Assembly: GCF_000204055.1 (NCBI RefSeq)
Contig: NW_006768790.1
Span: forward strand, 1,000,582-1,046,474
Direction of reading: 5' to 3'
From: Melampsora larici-populina 98AG31
Taxonomy: Eukaryota > Basidiomycota > Pucciniomycetes > Pucciniales > Melampsoraceae
Length of the DNA stretch: 45,893 nucleotides
A program made the translations under genes and the position numbers. Below, piece after piece: positions 20,850 through 32,110 of the stretch (position 1 is its first letter; each line of letters starts with the position of its first letter). The notes beneath the pieces were generated by a model, which was not told the DNA's origin, made no database searches, and saw only the letters and a program-made list of their open reading frames with translations.

Positions 20850-20858
20850 ATATATCAA

Positions 20859-22191
20859 GGACTTTTGTCTCTACACACACTCCCGTCTATGCGACTTTGT
20901 TTTTTTATCATTTTGTGATCGCAACAGTTACCCGCTGTTGTATCTGGAATCAGTCAATTTCCACGACATGCGTTCACTTGAATTTTGACGTCTATTAAGG
21001 ACACTCTTCCTCTACTCTGTCTCTCGTCTCACCAATGATTACGAAAAGGCGTACAAGCATTGAATTGTCAGTCTAGCCCTGCAAAACACTGTTTTAGCTT
21101 CCTGAAAGATAATGCAAAAACCTACCAGAAAATAATTGGATCCTGTCTGAAGTTCAAAAGTCGAAGTATATCACAGGCGTGAGCGAGAGGCAATTCATCT
21201 GAATTTCAATCCATTTGTAAAAGACTGTGGAATACAACAGAATTGAGCTGTCTTACATTGGAGTTCGAGGGAAGTGCAACCGTGCTTTGCAAACTTGCAG
21301 GTTTATGGTAGAACGCCTGATATTCAGCGGAATTTTGTGGGGCTTGATGGTAAATCATATGGCTTCCCATACATTGATCGCGGTTCTCGGGTCTTGCATC
21401 CAGATTATTTGAGTTTCTAAAGTTGAAGTATCGTGTTCATCCGCCTAAAAATGGGAAACATTTTGTAGTTATCTGCGAAATAAAGCTCAATGATTTCAAT
21501 TACCAGATGAAAAATGGATGGTGTATAAGTTTCCATATGTGAATCCTATCTGGAGCTGGATCAAGAGCAGATACAAGGAACTCTGGAATTTGTTCCATAA
21601 GCATTGCTTGGAATGATATCAATAAAAGACTTTTTTCTTTGCCCCCATAACTTCAAGATTCAGATATGAATCTTTAAATCTTGAGAGATCTTGTGTTGGG
21701 CTGCTTCCTAGGAGCTAGTTAGAGACCTCATCTCACCCTCTGGTTTTTAAAAGTATTTATTTGCTTTATTGCATAAAACAATATTCAAACAGTTCAAGAA
21801 AAGAACATTAGGATTAAGCCATCCCCCGTCAAAAGCTCAGACTTTGGGCCGAGGCGTGACCCGAGATCTGTGTGACAAGCCTTTGGGTCAGATCCAGTCC
21901 CGGTCCCAGCCCCGCACAATACATGTGATTTAACCTAACCTATACATATGTACGTAGTTTGATTTTTTTGATCGATCGAGTTTTTTTGAATTTCCAATCC
22001 ACCACTTTACAAAACATTCACCAGTACCACCTTCAAACTCAGTATCACTATTCACTTCACTTTGGACTTTCGATCATAAGAAAGCTTTCTACTGAATTGA
22101 ATGAAGCTTAACCTTTTGATTAGTTTTCATTCGCTCTAGACTCGGTCCAAGTCAAAAAAATAGAAAACTAATTCGATCATAAAAAAACGTA
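20859..22191. other. Intergenic DNA upstream of the FCF2-like gene
   Basis: No gene is supported. Degraded frames near 21220-21620 look like an old transposon remnant but cannot be assigned. Around 21820-21940 a GC-richer stretch (TCAGATCCAGTCCCGGTCCC) precedes, on the minus strand, an A-rich AATAAA-like segment, which is the look of a retroelement end. The last ~150 bases, pyrimidine- then A-rich, probably hold the promoter and leader of the gene at 22192. Confidence 0.35.
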
Positions 22192-24905
22192 ATGGTCTTG
22201 ACTAGAGCATCTTCATCACGTTTAGGAACACCTTTAGCTTCACCATTACCAGATCCAAACAGACCATCCAATTTATTATCGTCAAATTCAAGTAATCGTT
22301 TAGGAGGAGGAGGTACAATTAGTGCTCGTGATAGAGTACTTGCACTAAGAAGATTGAGTGTTGAATCAAGTTTATTATCGTCACCAACTGCTAGTACTTC
22401 TACTATTAGTTCACCACCAAGTCCTACTTCTGGTAATCAAAATCTCGAACTTAATCAATTCTCTCTCATTAATTCTAGATTAAACGAACTTCCTCCTAGA
22501 TCTCCTATAAGTCCTTTTTCAATCAATATGTCATCAAACTTTCAAAATCCAATTTCACCTAAAAATGATGAAATGAAAACTCCTGTAAGGTCTCGTAGAA
22601 CTCCTAAGAAAGGATCATCATCAAAGAAAAATAAATCGGCTTCCAAATTAGATAAAACACCAACTAGTCGTAATAATACAAATCAAACTCCGATTCCTAA
22701 TCCCGATCTTCATACTCAGAATCAAGAAATATCGTCGACCAATGAGCTTCAACTGATTACAAAAGAAACTGAAATCGACGGTACGAATTCGGCAGACATT
22801 TTGACTACTCATTCTCAAGAAAATCAGCCTGAAAGAACAAAGGACGGAGATACCTCCCCAGCTGATCTCTCGAAGAAGAGAAATGGAGAGCCTGAAAAAG
22901 CGCAACCCGAAACCGAAAAATCAACTTTACCAGTGGACACTCAAGCTCAATCACCCCAAAAAGTCCCTCATGATCAAATACCAACCGAAGCACTCAATAA
23001 AGCGGCTGAAGTAACTCAGACATTGGTTGTAGAACAGTCAGAGTCCGAATGTATAGCAGAAAACCCTCTGACGAAGTCTCCAGAAGAAAATGTCACTCAA
23101 GACGAACCTGATGCACTTCAACAACCCGGCCCTGAACCACATGTTGGCCCTGATACACTTAAGACCCTTGAAAAAATCAACCCACAACTTCCGGAAGCTG
23201 ATCAATCAAATTCTGCAAAACAAATCGTTAACGATCCAGAGCCGGCCCATGTTTCACCAAATTCCGAGAAAGAAACTACTGAAATTCTTCTGGTGGAGAG
23301 TACAAGCGGTATTATTGTAGAAGAACCTGAAGCTGAACGTATCACAGAAGATCTTGTGAAGGAAACTCAGCCTGCCACGACCAACGAAGATCATACGACC
23401 TCATCGAACGAAGAGATTGACATGCTTTCTCCTACTTCTTCATCCGTTACCGACCAGCAAACATCATCCGAACCACCTCTTCAAACTACTATGTGCAAGA
23501 CCAGCACCCAGAACACTCTCAAACTAGGAACAAGTCTTGCTCTCGATTTAACAGATTGTCAATCAACTCTTGTACCCTCTTTACCGATCTTACCACCAAA
23601 AGACACCATGGAAATAGAGGAAGATGGTGATGCTACGAAGGAATTAGTAGAAGAAGATAAAATGATGATCGAAAGTGATACTTCAGGTACATTAGATGGA
23701 AATACAGAAGAAACGATTTCGCCTCAAATTTCATCAAATTTATCGTCTGTTGCCAATGGAGGATGGACAGAAGAACTTAGAATTGATAATCTTTGTACAC
23801 CTACTTTAGTTGGATCTGGATCTGAATTTGATCTAGTTCATGGATTACCTCAAGTTAATTCGGAGTTTGAGGTAGAACAAAACGATTCTTTTTTTACTGG
23901 TGGCTGTGATGGATCGAATATCAAAGGAGCTCAACAGAAGACCAATTGCTCTGAATCTGAAGAGAGTGATAGTGATTCGGACTCGGACTCGGACTCAGAT
24001 TCAGATTCAGATTTATCTGAACTTTTGAATAAGGCAAGAAATAAATGTGAGAAGGTAGTCTTACCTGAATTTACAGATGGATCTGATAAAATCTTATTCG
24101 AAACCTCAAGTTCAACTAAAAAGAAGTAAGTCTTCCTCTTTTATGACCTTCGTGTATAAGAACCTAATTGTTGATTCTTTGAAATGGATTTTTAGGTCTG
24201 GACTTTCAAGACCATTGATACTCAACTCACTTGCACCACTTACAGGAAGTAAACCTACACCTCATTCGACTAAACCTGTAGAATTACCTATCTTGGCAAA
24301 AGATAGATTTGGCAAGATGCCACCTCCTTTGGTACCTAATAAAAAGAAGAGTGATAATAAAGTTGCAAAGAAGATGAGTTGGCATGATTTACCTTATCAA
24401 GAAATCACACCTGAAGTTAAAAGAGAAATCCAAGCCATGAGGTAAGTCTATTTCTTGCGGAACTGTAAAAATTCCAGGGTACTGATTGATTTTGTTTTTT
24501 GGGGGGTTTGTTTAGATTACATGGTACATTGGATCCTAAAAGATTTGTTAAGGGTGGGATTGAAAAAAGGTTAAAAGAACCTATACCTGATCGATTTCAA
24601 TTCGGTCATATAATTCCTTCGGGTCAATCTTCTTCTACTGCCAAAGAATCTATACCAAAGAAAAGATCTTTGTTAGTGTCTTTTTCGTTTTCTCCTCGTT
24701 TTCAATTTCATTTTTTCTTCAAGAAGTTGGTTTATTGACGGATTGTTTCTGTTTTTGAAATTGGAATAGTGTTGAAGCACTTATTGAAGATGAAGAAGCA
24801 AAGAAATGGGCCAAGAAGAAGTTCTTGAATGATGTTCAAGCTAAAGGAGCAAGTGGAGGTAAAGTGTTTTGGAAAAATTTAAAACAAAAAAGGCAAAAAA
24901 GTTGA
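22192..24905 (+). CDS. FCF2: FCF2/TdIF2-like pre-rRNA processing protein, 823 aa
   Basis: Four in-phase exons (22192-24125, 24196-24441, 24516-24671, 24770-24905) encode 823 residues. The C-terminal ~180 residues carry the Fcf2 signature: WHDLPYQEITPEVKREIQAM, LDPKRFVKGG, FQFGHIIP, then VEALIEDEEAKKWAKKKF and GGKVFWKNLKQKR. Fcf2 proteins act in the nucleolus in early 18S rRNA maturation (family knowledge from yeast). The first ~640 residues are low-complexity, S/T/P/E-rich and presumably disordered, with a run of alternating Ser and Asp near residues 595-610. This layout is closer to long TdIF2-type proteins than to the short yeast Fcf2. The third intron uses a GTTAGT donor. The reading frame is intact. 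The DIRS-like element begins about 0.9 kb downstream. Confidence 0.88.
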
Positions 24906-25776
24906 AACAAGTAAAGAAGGAAAGGATTTCTGGTTTCTTTTTTAATTGAATACTTTTTTTTTGGTTTGGAGATAAGTGTTTGAGATTGGGTGAAGGGTTT
25001 TTGGGGGGTATGGGATGGGTTTTGATTGATGGACAATAAGGGTTTTTTGTCAACAAAAGTCGATCAACCTTGAACAGTTTTTGTTGATTTTTCTTTTGAC
25101 AAAATTGTTTAAATTTGAACCGACAAAAAGAAAATGAACTTGGAGCAGATTTTTCACGAATTGAGAAGTTTAGTTCCAGAGTTAACAAAGTTCCTGGCAG
25201 GCATTGAAACGCGAAGCCAGCGTATGTAGGCCGACTGTGGCCTTCTTGGGAATGGAGGTCATGAGGTCTAGTAGGCAAACAGTGGACCAAAGGAAAGAAC
25301 TCTGCGGCAGGATAGCTTTCTGAATTTCGCTTCAAACACTAAGTCCTGGTTTGTCTGAGTAGGACCCTTGATTCAGATCCTCTATATCTTGAGCCATTCT
25401 CAAGTTTTCCTTGCCATGCAAATTCTGTCTTTTCAATTTTTACATACAATTGTGTCTTTGTGTAATGTTGGCTTCCTCTTTAGATTTTTGAACATTGGAT
25501 ATAAGCTTTTTGGGCATCAATCAGATCTTGAGAAAGGTGCAAGGTGTGAAGGATCTGAGCCAAGTGTGTTGCTTGGAACAAGCAGGCCTTTGATTTCCCC
25601 AAGCAGCATTCAATAACCTCTTCTGTTGTAGAGGTTTCTCTTTTGTGCCAGTTTTTCCCCACTAAATCTTTGACTTGACTAAGTCTAATCTTGTGCCTTG
25701 TCCATTTGATTGCTAGTCTACCCAAAGCCTGAGACGGTAATCTAGAGTCCATTACATACCGTAAGGGTTCGGGCTA
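24906..25776. other. Intergenic DNA with an unrecognised minus-strand fragment
   Basis: A minus-strand frame at 25480-25752 (MDSRLPSQALGRLAIKWTRH at its start, 90 residues) looks protein-like and continues slightly upstream to about 25776. It ends without a recognisable domain. I suspect a transposon-derived exon fragment. The rest (24906-25390) is T-rich and holds nothing identifiable. The 3' untranslated region of the FCF2-like gene lies at its start. Confidence 0.3.
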
Positions 25777-25820
25777 AACGAGCGCGGGGCAGCTCACGGA
25801 ACCGGGTAACGGGGTCGTGA

Positions 25821-25879
25821 TGGGAGAAGAATTATTTCTGAAACGGAAGAAGGGAAAAATTTTTCCTTCACTTCTCCCA
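25821..25879. repeat. Stem-loop in the 5' non-coding end of the DIRS-like element
   Basis: Arms TGGGAGAAG (25821-25829) and CTTCTCCCA (25871-25879) enclose the perfect palindrome GGAAAAATTTTTCC. It lies about 165 bases upstream of the gag-like ATG. A role in replication or termination is possible but not shown. Confidence 0.6.
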
Positions 25880-26045
25880 ATTCAGCTTCTTCTCCCTCTT
25901 CTGCTCTCCATCAGCTCTTTCGCCCATTTTTCCTATTCTCTCAAGATCTTTCAGATTCATAGAAAACTTTTCGAACATCTTCATATCTCTATAGTCAATC
26001 AGGTCTCTCCCTCTTAAATATATTCTTCACGCTTTCCTTTTTCAA

Positions 26046-28383
26046 ATGGATTCAAATCAAAAAGAAAAACTAGTAGCATCCAAGAATAAATTGCATCAAA
26101 TGCATTTAGAGGCGGAAGAGAAGAAGAGAATTCAAGCAGAGAAAGAACGAGTTCAAGCGGAAGATAGGGCAAAGCGGGCTGGATCCAGAGCTCCACAGTC
26201 CTCACAGCTTCCTAACAGCACGCTGACGGAGGGAGGTGGTACTAATCCTCATACTGCGGATAATGATGGCGACCCTATTGAACAAGAAGATCCGAGAGAC
26301 GCCAAAGGGGATGAGGGAGACGATGAATCATCCGAAGCAGAAGGCGGTCCGATTGATTTCAAGTCAGTTTTAAAGAAGAAGATCCTATTGAAAGAGGACG
26401 GCTCACGGGTTCCAAGCCTTGAAAAGAATATCAGGATCAAGGGTAAGTTTCTAAAAAGAAATTCTCTTTTTAACCCCTTCTAGCCTCCACATAGTTCCTT
26501 CAGATTGTTGGTCTCCCAGGCCAGGGCTGTGTTGGCTTTTTGGCTGCCTGAGGCGCCAGGGTCAGTTTCCTTCGGGATCTGACGGGATTGCAGCTTAAAG
26601 CGCTCCTTTTTACGGTAATTGGTGGAGACGCTGCCGTCGGCGCGCTCCTACCACACAGCCTTGGGGGTGATGCAATTCATCCTGTTAGAATTGTCACCAC
26701 AAGGCCGTGACCGCTTCCGCGATATTATGCGCGTTTCTCTAGAGGGTTTCCTCTATTGAGAACCCAAAAGGGAGGCAGCAATCAGCGCCAACCTCTATGA
26801 TTTTATCATTTATCGAGTTTTATCAAACAGTATCTTACTGATGGTTTCTCGTCGGCCTTTGTTTGGTTGTTGGCGTTCACAGTCCCTTCCGCAGAAGACT
26901 CGGACCCCGACCTCCAACCTGGCGTTTCAATCATGGATGAACTCAACCATGCGGTCGAATTCGGCACCGTCGAGGAGGCCAGAGCGACTCTAGCAAAGAT
27001 TGATGAAGTCTTAAAGCGGACGACTCATTTCGATAATCCGAACCCTCCCCCTAAGGCGGTAACCGTCTCGAGGGCTAGACCAGGGTCGACAGTCTTGTCG
27101 AACCCTCCATCAGGGGTGGTACCCATCCTGAAGTCTAGACCAGAGCCGAAGGCCTCGTCCAAACCCTCGCGTATCCCAAGCTCCGCTGTTGAGAGTACGC
27201 CAGTAATCTCGGGGTCGAAAAGGAAGTCCTTTAAGGACAGTGAAGAGCCTTCCTCGCCCTCCGACCCATCGGACGGGGACGTTTACATGCCAGTCGAGGA
27301 GCCAAAAAAGCGCTCCAAGTCGAAAAAGAAGAAGTCTAAGAAGTCAAAGGACGACCCACCTTCAGATGGAAGCTCTACCCCTTCTGAGTCATCCTCCTCG
27401 GATGACTCTTCAGCGATCAGTGCGGCTGAACTCGAGTGTGAAGCCGTGGATTTCACATCCGCCGACCTCCCAGATCTGCCCACCAAGTGGGATAAAGGGT
27501 TCAAGAAACTTTGTGATTACGTACCTCTTACCGTCTTTGTTAAGTCGTCCATCGATGAATGGCACGATATGGATGACGAAGAAAAGAAAAAGGCAAAGTC
27601 TACGGAGACGTCCACTGAGAAGGCCAGAGAGAAACAAATCACCTATGGCGAGTTCATAGAGATGTGTGACCTTGAGGAACGGTACGCAAGAGAGATCTAC
27701 GGTCATACGGCGTACGCTGACTATGTCAAATCCCACAAACTCATCGTCTCGAGCCTAAAGAAAAAGCACAACTGCTGGATGGTCGCTCTCCGATACCACC
27801 TAGCTATCAGAACGGTCATTTTTCGGCGCCGCAAGCTTATCAAGTCCAAGGTTAATAGCAAGACGGTTGTGAAAGACAAGTTACGTGTACCAAACGGCTT
27901 ACAAGTTACCGTTGAAGAAACTGCCAGACGCGAAGCGGAGAGAGCGAATGACCTAGGCTTCATCGACAACCCTTATGCGCCTTGGAAACCTAAATTTGGT
28001 TTCAATTTCGCAACTGGAAGAGAACCGGTGGACGTTCCTTCAACCTCAGCCCAAGGGAAGTCAGAAGGGCCCCACTCTAACTCAAATAGTGTTGGTTCCT
28101 CAACCCAACGAGGAAAGAGAGGCGGTAAGAAGCCTTTCATAAAGAAGGGAAACTACGCTCAGAACAAGGGGTCCAAAGACGGTTAGTCTCGCCTGGTCGT
28201 GTAGTTGCTTTGTTGATCCTACACTGACCTTCAAGTGATTTCTCGTTGCCTGACTGTAGAATCCAATGGAGCTGAAGCTTCGGGATCCACTGGCACCTTC
28301 GCTAGGAAGAATAACTTCTACAAGAAGAATAACGGGGGAGGTAATGCTCTAAAGTCACAAGTTGCGGAATCAGCTGACAAGTA
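26046..28383 (+). CDS. DIRS-like ORF1 (gag-like protein)
   Basis: Proposed exons are 26046-26442, 26883-28181 and 28260 onward. The protein starts MDSNQKEKLVASKNKLHQM with a charged, coiled segment, then a Pro/Ser-rich region, a lysine-rich patch (KKKKSKKSK), a globular helical stretch (KQITYGEFIEMCDLEERYAR) and a basic, Gly/Asn-rich C-terminus, as in nucleic-acid-binding gag proteins. The intron of ~440 bases joining 26442 to 26883 is in phase (AAG G, then TC) but long for this genome. The third exon either stops at TAA 28381-28383, or is spliced from GTAAGC at 28381 to an AG at 28641, which would fuse it in frame to the RT. No gag family was recognised by name; the role is inferred from position. 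Confidence 0.65.
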
Positions 28384-28641
28384 AGCCTGTCTAGGTCATC
28401 AGATCTTATTGGCCCAATGGACTGACCCTTGTTTCATCCTTGTTTTCATCCCTTTTCGGTGGCGCCGCGCTCGATTTCAAATCGCACCTCCTTTTCACAT
28501 TGATTGTTTTGATGCGGGTCTTTGCTCCTTTTTACTTCGTGGTACGCAATTAAGAGCATAATTACGTTGTCTTGGAGCGGCTATATAGAACAAGACTTCC
28601 AAAAATTTTGAAATAAAAATTATCCTCTTGATGCCACATAG

Positions 28642-30603
28642 ATTCTTGATCAGTACTCCTGTACGAGTTCCTTTGCCACTGCCATGTGAGACTGCGGGAG
28701 CCTTCGCCCCTCCGGAATCAACCCTGATAGAGGTAAACGAAGGAGATTCCGAAAAATCAGCTTCAGAGGACGAATCCTTAGATGAAGTCTCAAGTGAAGA
28801 AAGCGTACCAGATGAACCCCTTCCTCTATGGGAACGAGAAATCTTCACGGTCCCCGTGGATGATCCCCCCTGGCCAGCGCCAGTTCCATGCCGTATGAAG
28901 ATCAACGAGTGGGAGGAGTTGATGAAAGAATCAGGTCTAGAAAAGTGCATTCCGTACATCAGCAATGGTTTCATAAATGGATTCTGTCTTGGAATACCAC
29001 AACATACCCTCCCAGATATGCCGTGGTATACTCCGCCAAACCACAAGTAAGCACTGGCGGCCAAGACCCAAATCGAACGTACCCTGGCAAAGGAACTTGA
29101 AGCGGGCCAAATAGCGTGTCCGTTTACCCATAAACAACTAAGGGAAAAGTTTGGTTTTTTCCGTTCTAATCCAATGGGCAGCGCGGTAAATGGAGACGGT
29201 TCAATACGGTTGATTAATGACCTGTCATTCCCGAAACGTGATGCAAACATTCCGTCAGTAAATTCGTTTGTAAATAAACACAATTACGGAACACAGTGGG
29301 ACAATTTCAATTGTGTAGCCAGGTTCTTTAGACGCTGCCCAGGGAGATGGATGGTAGCCATCTTCGACTGGCAAAAAGCCTATCGTCAACTCTCGGTCCA
29401 CCCTTGCCAACGCCGCTTCTTAATCATTATGGATTTCAAGGGCCGTCTTTGGGTTGATCTGGCGGTAGGGTTTGGAGGAGTCGCTAGTTGTGGAGTATTT
29501 GGAGCTCCAGCTCACATTTGGAAACAAATAATGGAAAGGCTTACTGGAGTAAGGAAGATCTTCCGGTGGGTCGATGATAATCTCCTGTTCAAGCGCCCCG
29601 AAGACGCGGTATCATTAGAGACAGTAGAGATATTAAGCAACAGTTTAGGAGTACAAACGAACCCCGTCAAGAACCATGAATTTGCCGATGAACAGAAGTT
29701 CTTGGGTTTTATCTGGAATGGAATGGATCACACTGTCAGATTACCGGTCGGAAAACTTCAGGAGAGACGACAGCAGATTACAGACTTACTTGGTCCAAAA
29801 CCCTGCTCCTTCAAATCAATCGAACAAGTGACCGGTAGACTGGTGCATACAATGAACATTGTCCCGCACATGAAACCATACGTTAATTCTCTTTATCGAA
29901 TGATGAAAAGTTGGAAGAATAGAGAGGCCCTTCGTCACCTGACAGATAGAGCTAGAACAGATTTACAAGAATGGGACTTGTGTCTACGTACCTTCAACTC
30001 GAGACCTCTAATACCGGAATCAAAAGCCCTAGAAATTGGTTGGGCAGGTGATGCGTCCTTGTCCTTTGGGATTGGTGTACTGGTAGGTCACCACTGGGCG
30101 TGTTTCAAGTTCCAGACGGGGTGGCAAACACTGAACCTGTCAGACAAGAAGCAATCCATTGCTTGGGCGGAAACTGCGGCAATTCGCCTTGGCATGTTGG
30201 TAGTGGGCCGGCTGAGAAGAGTGGCAGGTAGGCACTAGACCGATCAGTCTACCTATCTTAGGTGTTATGTTTTCGCTGACAATGTCCCCGTCCGCAATTG
30301 TCGACAGGGAAACAGTTTGTAGTGTGGACTGACAACACAACATCACAATCTACGGTAGACAAACAGAAGTCAAAAGATGTTTGGGTGAACGAGGAGTGGA
30401 AACAAATCCAGCGACTGCTCACCTTGTTAGAATGTAATGTGAAGGCGAAACGTGTCGCGTCTAATGATAACCCGGCAGATGGTTTATCCAGAGGAATTCT
30501 AGGCACACTTTTGTGGGCCCACGAAGTCCGAGTGGAGATCCCGGAAGACTTGTCCAAGTTGATGTGGCAGGTTTCCCTGGAACCAAAACTTCCGGTCGGT
30601 TAG
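28642..30603 (+). CDS. DIRS-like reverse transcriptase and RNase H, premature stop
   Basis: The frame from 28642 has an acidic linker, then PPWPAPVPCRMKINEWEELM, the RT fingers region (RLINDLSFPKRDANIPSVNS), DWQKAYRQLSVHP, the catalytic WVDDNLLF and the helical thumb. RNase H follows (AGDASLSFGIGVLVG, then VVWTDNTTSQSTV). An intron at 30228-30307 is needed to join ARRVAG-like RRVAG to KQFVVWTDN; removing it keeps phase. TAA at 29048-29050 interrupts the frame between PPNHK and ALAAKTQIERTLAKELEAGQ, both of which align with the typical pre-RT linker, so it is a nonsense change and not an end. This copy therefore probably cannot make RT unless the stop is bypassed. It overlaps the recombinase frame near its 3' end. 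Confidence 0.85.
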
Positions 30604-30650
30604 TCGAACGCCTTTATCTCCCACCAATCCTCACATATCGCCTCTCCTCA

Positions 30651-31766
30651 ATGAGAAAAACAAGGACCAAACCACAGGACAAACCTAAGGATTTGCGAAG
30701 AGTGTTGAAGCCGTTCGGAGCATTTAGGAAGGATGCCTTAGGAGTCGATGATTCGGAATCGGATGAAGTAAAGCAACATTTTTTGCAAGGAGCCTGGAGT
30801 GACGGAACCTTGAAAGGATACAACTCTGGTATCATCAAGTTGCATAGATTCGCCACGGTCAAAGGAATCGACAAGTCCCTCCTCCTTCCCATTTCATTCA
30901 CGCTGATGCGGAAATTCGTAGTATGGGCATCTATCAAAGACGAGAAGTTGGCAGCGACGGATGAATCAGTTAAATCCTCGACTCTCAAAGCTTATATAGC
31001 AGGAATCAAGGCGTGGCATAATTACCATGGGGTCGACTATCCCTCAAAAGTCGACGAGTCCATTCGCCCTCTGCTGAAGGCATCGAAAACGATCGAGGCA
31101 AAGTTGGCGGAAGCAGATAAGAAACGCCCTCCTGTCCTTGTATCCGATCTGGTCATTCTATTCAAAGAGTTGTTGACCAAGGGTGAGCGAGAGCTAGCTA
31201 TGTTAACAGTAGCTCTAGTGGCGTTCTGGGGAACGGCCCGGCTAGGTGAATTGATCACAGATGATCCAAAGAAATCGACGCCAAGATGGGACGACCTAGT
31301 CTGGGCCAAAGATAAATCCTACGCAAAAATCGCCGTCCATAACGCAAAGACCGCTAGCCCAGGAGAAACTCAATGGATTTACCTACATAGAACAGACTCT
31401 TTACTGGACCCTATTTCAATGCTAGAGTTGTGGTTCGCGTTCAGACCTAGGAAACCGAGGGACGAAATCTTCTCGTATCTGAAAAACGGCCAAAAGTGCC
31501 GTTTGGGGAAAGTAGAAACCATAAATCAGTTCAGGTTAATCTGGAACGAGAAGCGCTCGAAAAAGAAGCAGCTCCTTCATGGGCACTCGTTCAGGATCAG
31601 CGGTGCATCTCTCCGATGGAACCTGGGTGCAGATAAGGACGAACTGAAAAGATGTGGTCGTTGGGCATCAGATGCCTACATGATCTATCTCAGGAAGTTC
31701 TCGGCGAAAGATCTGAAGTCGACGGTGAAGTTGCTAAAAGATTTGGAGTGGGCACGTCCTACGTAA
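30651..31766 (+). CDS. Tyrosine recombinase (DIRS/Crypton type), 371 aa
   Basis: ATG at 30651 gives 371 residues; the open frame extends upstream to 30513, overlapping the RT end in another frame. An N-terminal SAM-like core-binding region (WSDGTLKGYNSGIIKLHRFA, residues ~49-68) precedes the catalytic domain. Catalytic residues are R197 (GTARLGEL), H312 and R315 (HSFRISGA), W338 (GRWAS) and a tyrosine at 343 or 346 (DAYMIYLRKF). The enzyme cuts and rejoins DNA through a phosphotyrosine bond, inserting the circular DNA copy without a target duplication. All catalytic residues are present and the frame is intact, so this gene could still be functional even though the RT of this copy is not. Confidence 0.9.
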   Translation: MRKTRTKPQDKPKDLRRVLKPFGAFRKDALGVDDSESDEVKQHFLQGAWSDGTLKGYNSGIIKLHRFATVKGIDKSLLLPISFTLMRKFVVWASIKDEKLAATDESVKSSTLKAYIAGIKAWHNYHGVDYPSKVDESIRPLLKASKTIEAKLAEADKKRPPVLVSDLVILFKELLTKGERELAMLTVALVAFWGTARLGELITDDPKKSTPRWDDLVWAKDKSYAKIAVHNAKTASPGETQWIYLHRTDSLLDPISMLELWFAFRPRKPRDEIFSYLKNGQKCRLGKVETINQFRLIWNEKRSKKKQLLHGHSFRISGASLRWNLGADKDELKRCGRWASDAYMIYLRKFSAKDLKSTVKLLKDLEWARPT

Positions 31767-32012
31767 TCCGGAGGTCTAGCGAGCCGCTCAGAGTTTGTCA
31801 TAGGCTGCCAAAGCGTGCTTCCGTTTCTTCTAAAGGTTTCCGAGAGGTCTTGTACCTCTTTTCTACATGTACTGTACAGGTGAACTTAAATCTCGGTATA
31901 GCTAGCTTAGTGAACTTAAAATCTTGGAAAGTTCTTTTACCCACCTTGTTGTTACATGTGAGGGCGAATATCACGTGAAGGTGTAGGGGTCTCACGGAGG
32001 ACCGAGGGATGG

Positions 32013-32067
32013 GGTCTTCTCTAGGCTCACGGCTCAGTCCCCCGTGAGTGTTGGGGAAGAGAAGACC
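32013..32067. repeat. Hairpin downstream of the recombinase gene
   Basis: Outer arms GGTCTTCTCT (32013-32022) and AGAGAAGACC (32058-32067) enclose inner arms CTCACGG (32026-32032) and CCGTGAG (32042-32048). It is a two-tier stem in the 3' non-coding end of the DIRS-like element. Confidence 0.75.
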
Positions 32068-32110
32068 TCATCGGGTCTCCTTGTTCTCGACCCAGTTGAG
32101 CAGGTCATAT

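Larger units (their letters stand above)
12951..20858. mobile_element. 7.9-kb TIR DNA element with RecQ-like helicase and DUF6589-like genes
   Basis: Element body 12960-20849 is flanked by the 9-bp direct repeat ATATATCAA (12951-12959 and 20850-20858). Its terminal inverted repeats are about 298 bp (12960-13257) and 297 bp (20553-20849), start CAAACTT, and differ by scattered substitutions. Inside are two convergent spliced genes, a RecQ-like helicase (plus, 15050-17339) and a DUF6589-like protein (minus, 17571-20522), whose ends lie 231 bases apart. Long TIRs and a 9-bp duplication resemble Mutator-like elements, but I see no MULE transposase. The DUF6589-like protein is the natural transposase candidate by exclusion. 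A smaller element at 13319-14979 is nested inside. Confidence 0.85.

Noticed and set aside
12951..20858. Classification of the helicase element as a Helitron
   Set aside because: The helicase is RecQ-like and not Pif1-like, there is no Rep/HUH domain, and the element has long inverted repeats and a 9-bp target duplication, which Helitrons lack.
21200..21640. Degraded Tc1/mariner-like transposase
   Set aside because: A segment reading NPIWSWIKSRYKELW is faintly like the end of a DDE domain, but the frames are broken and no catalytic residues or inverted repeats could be tied to it.
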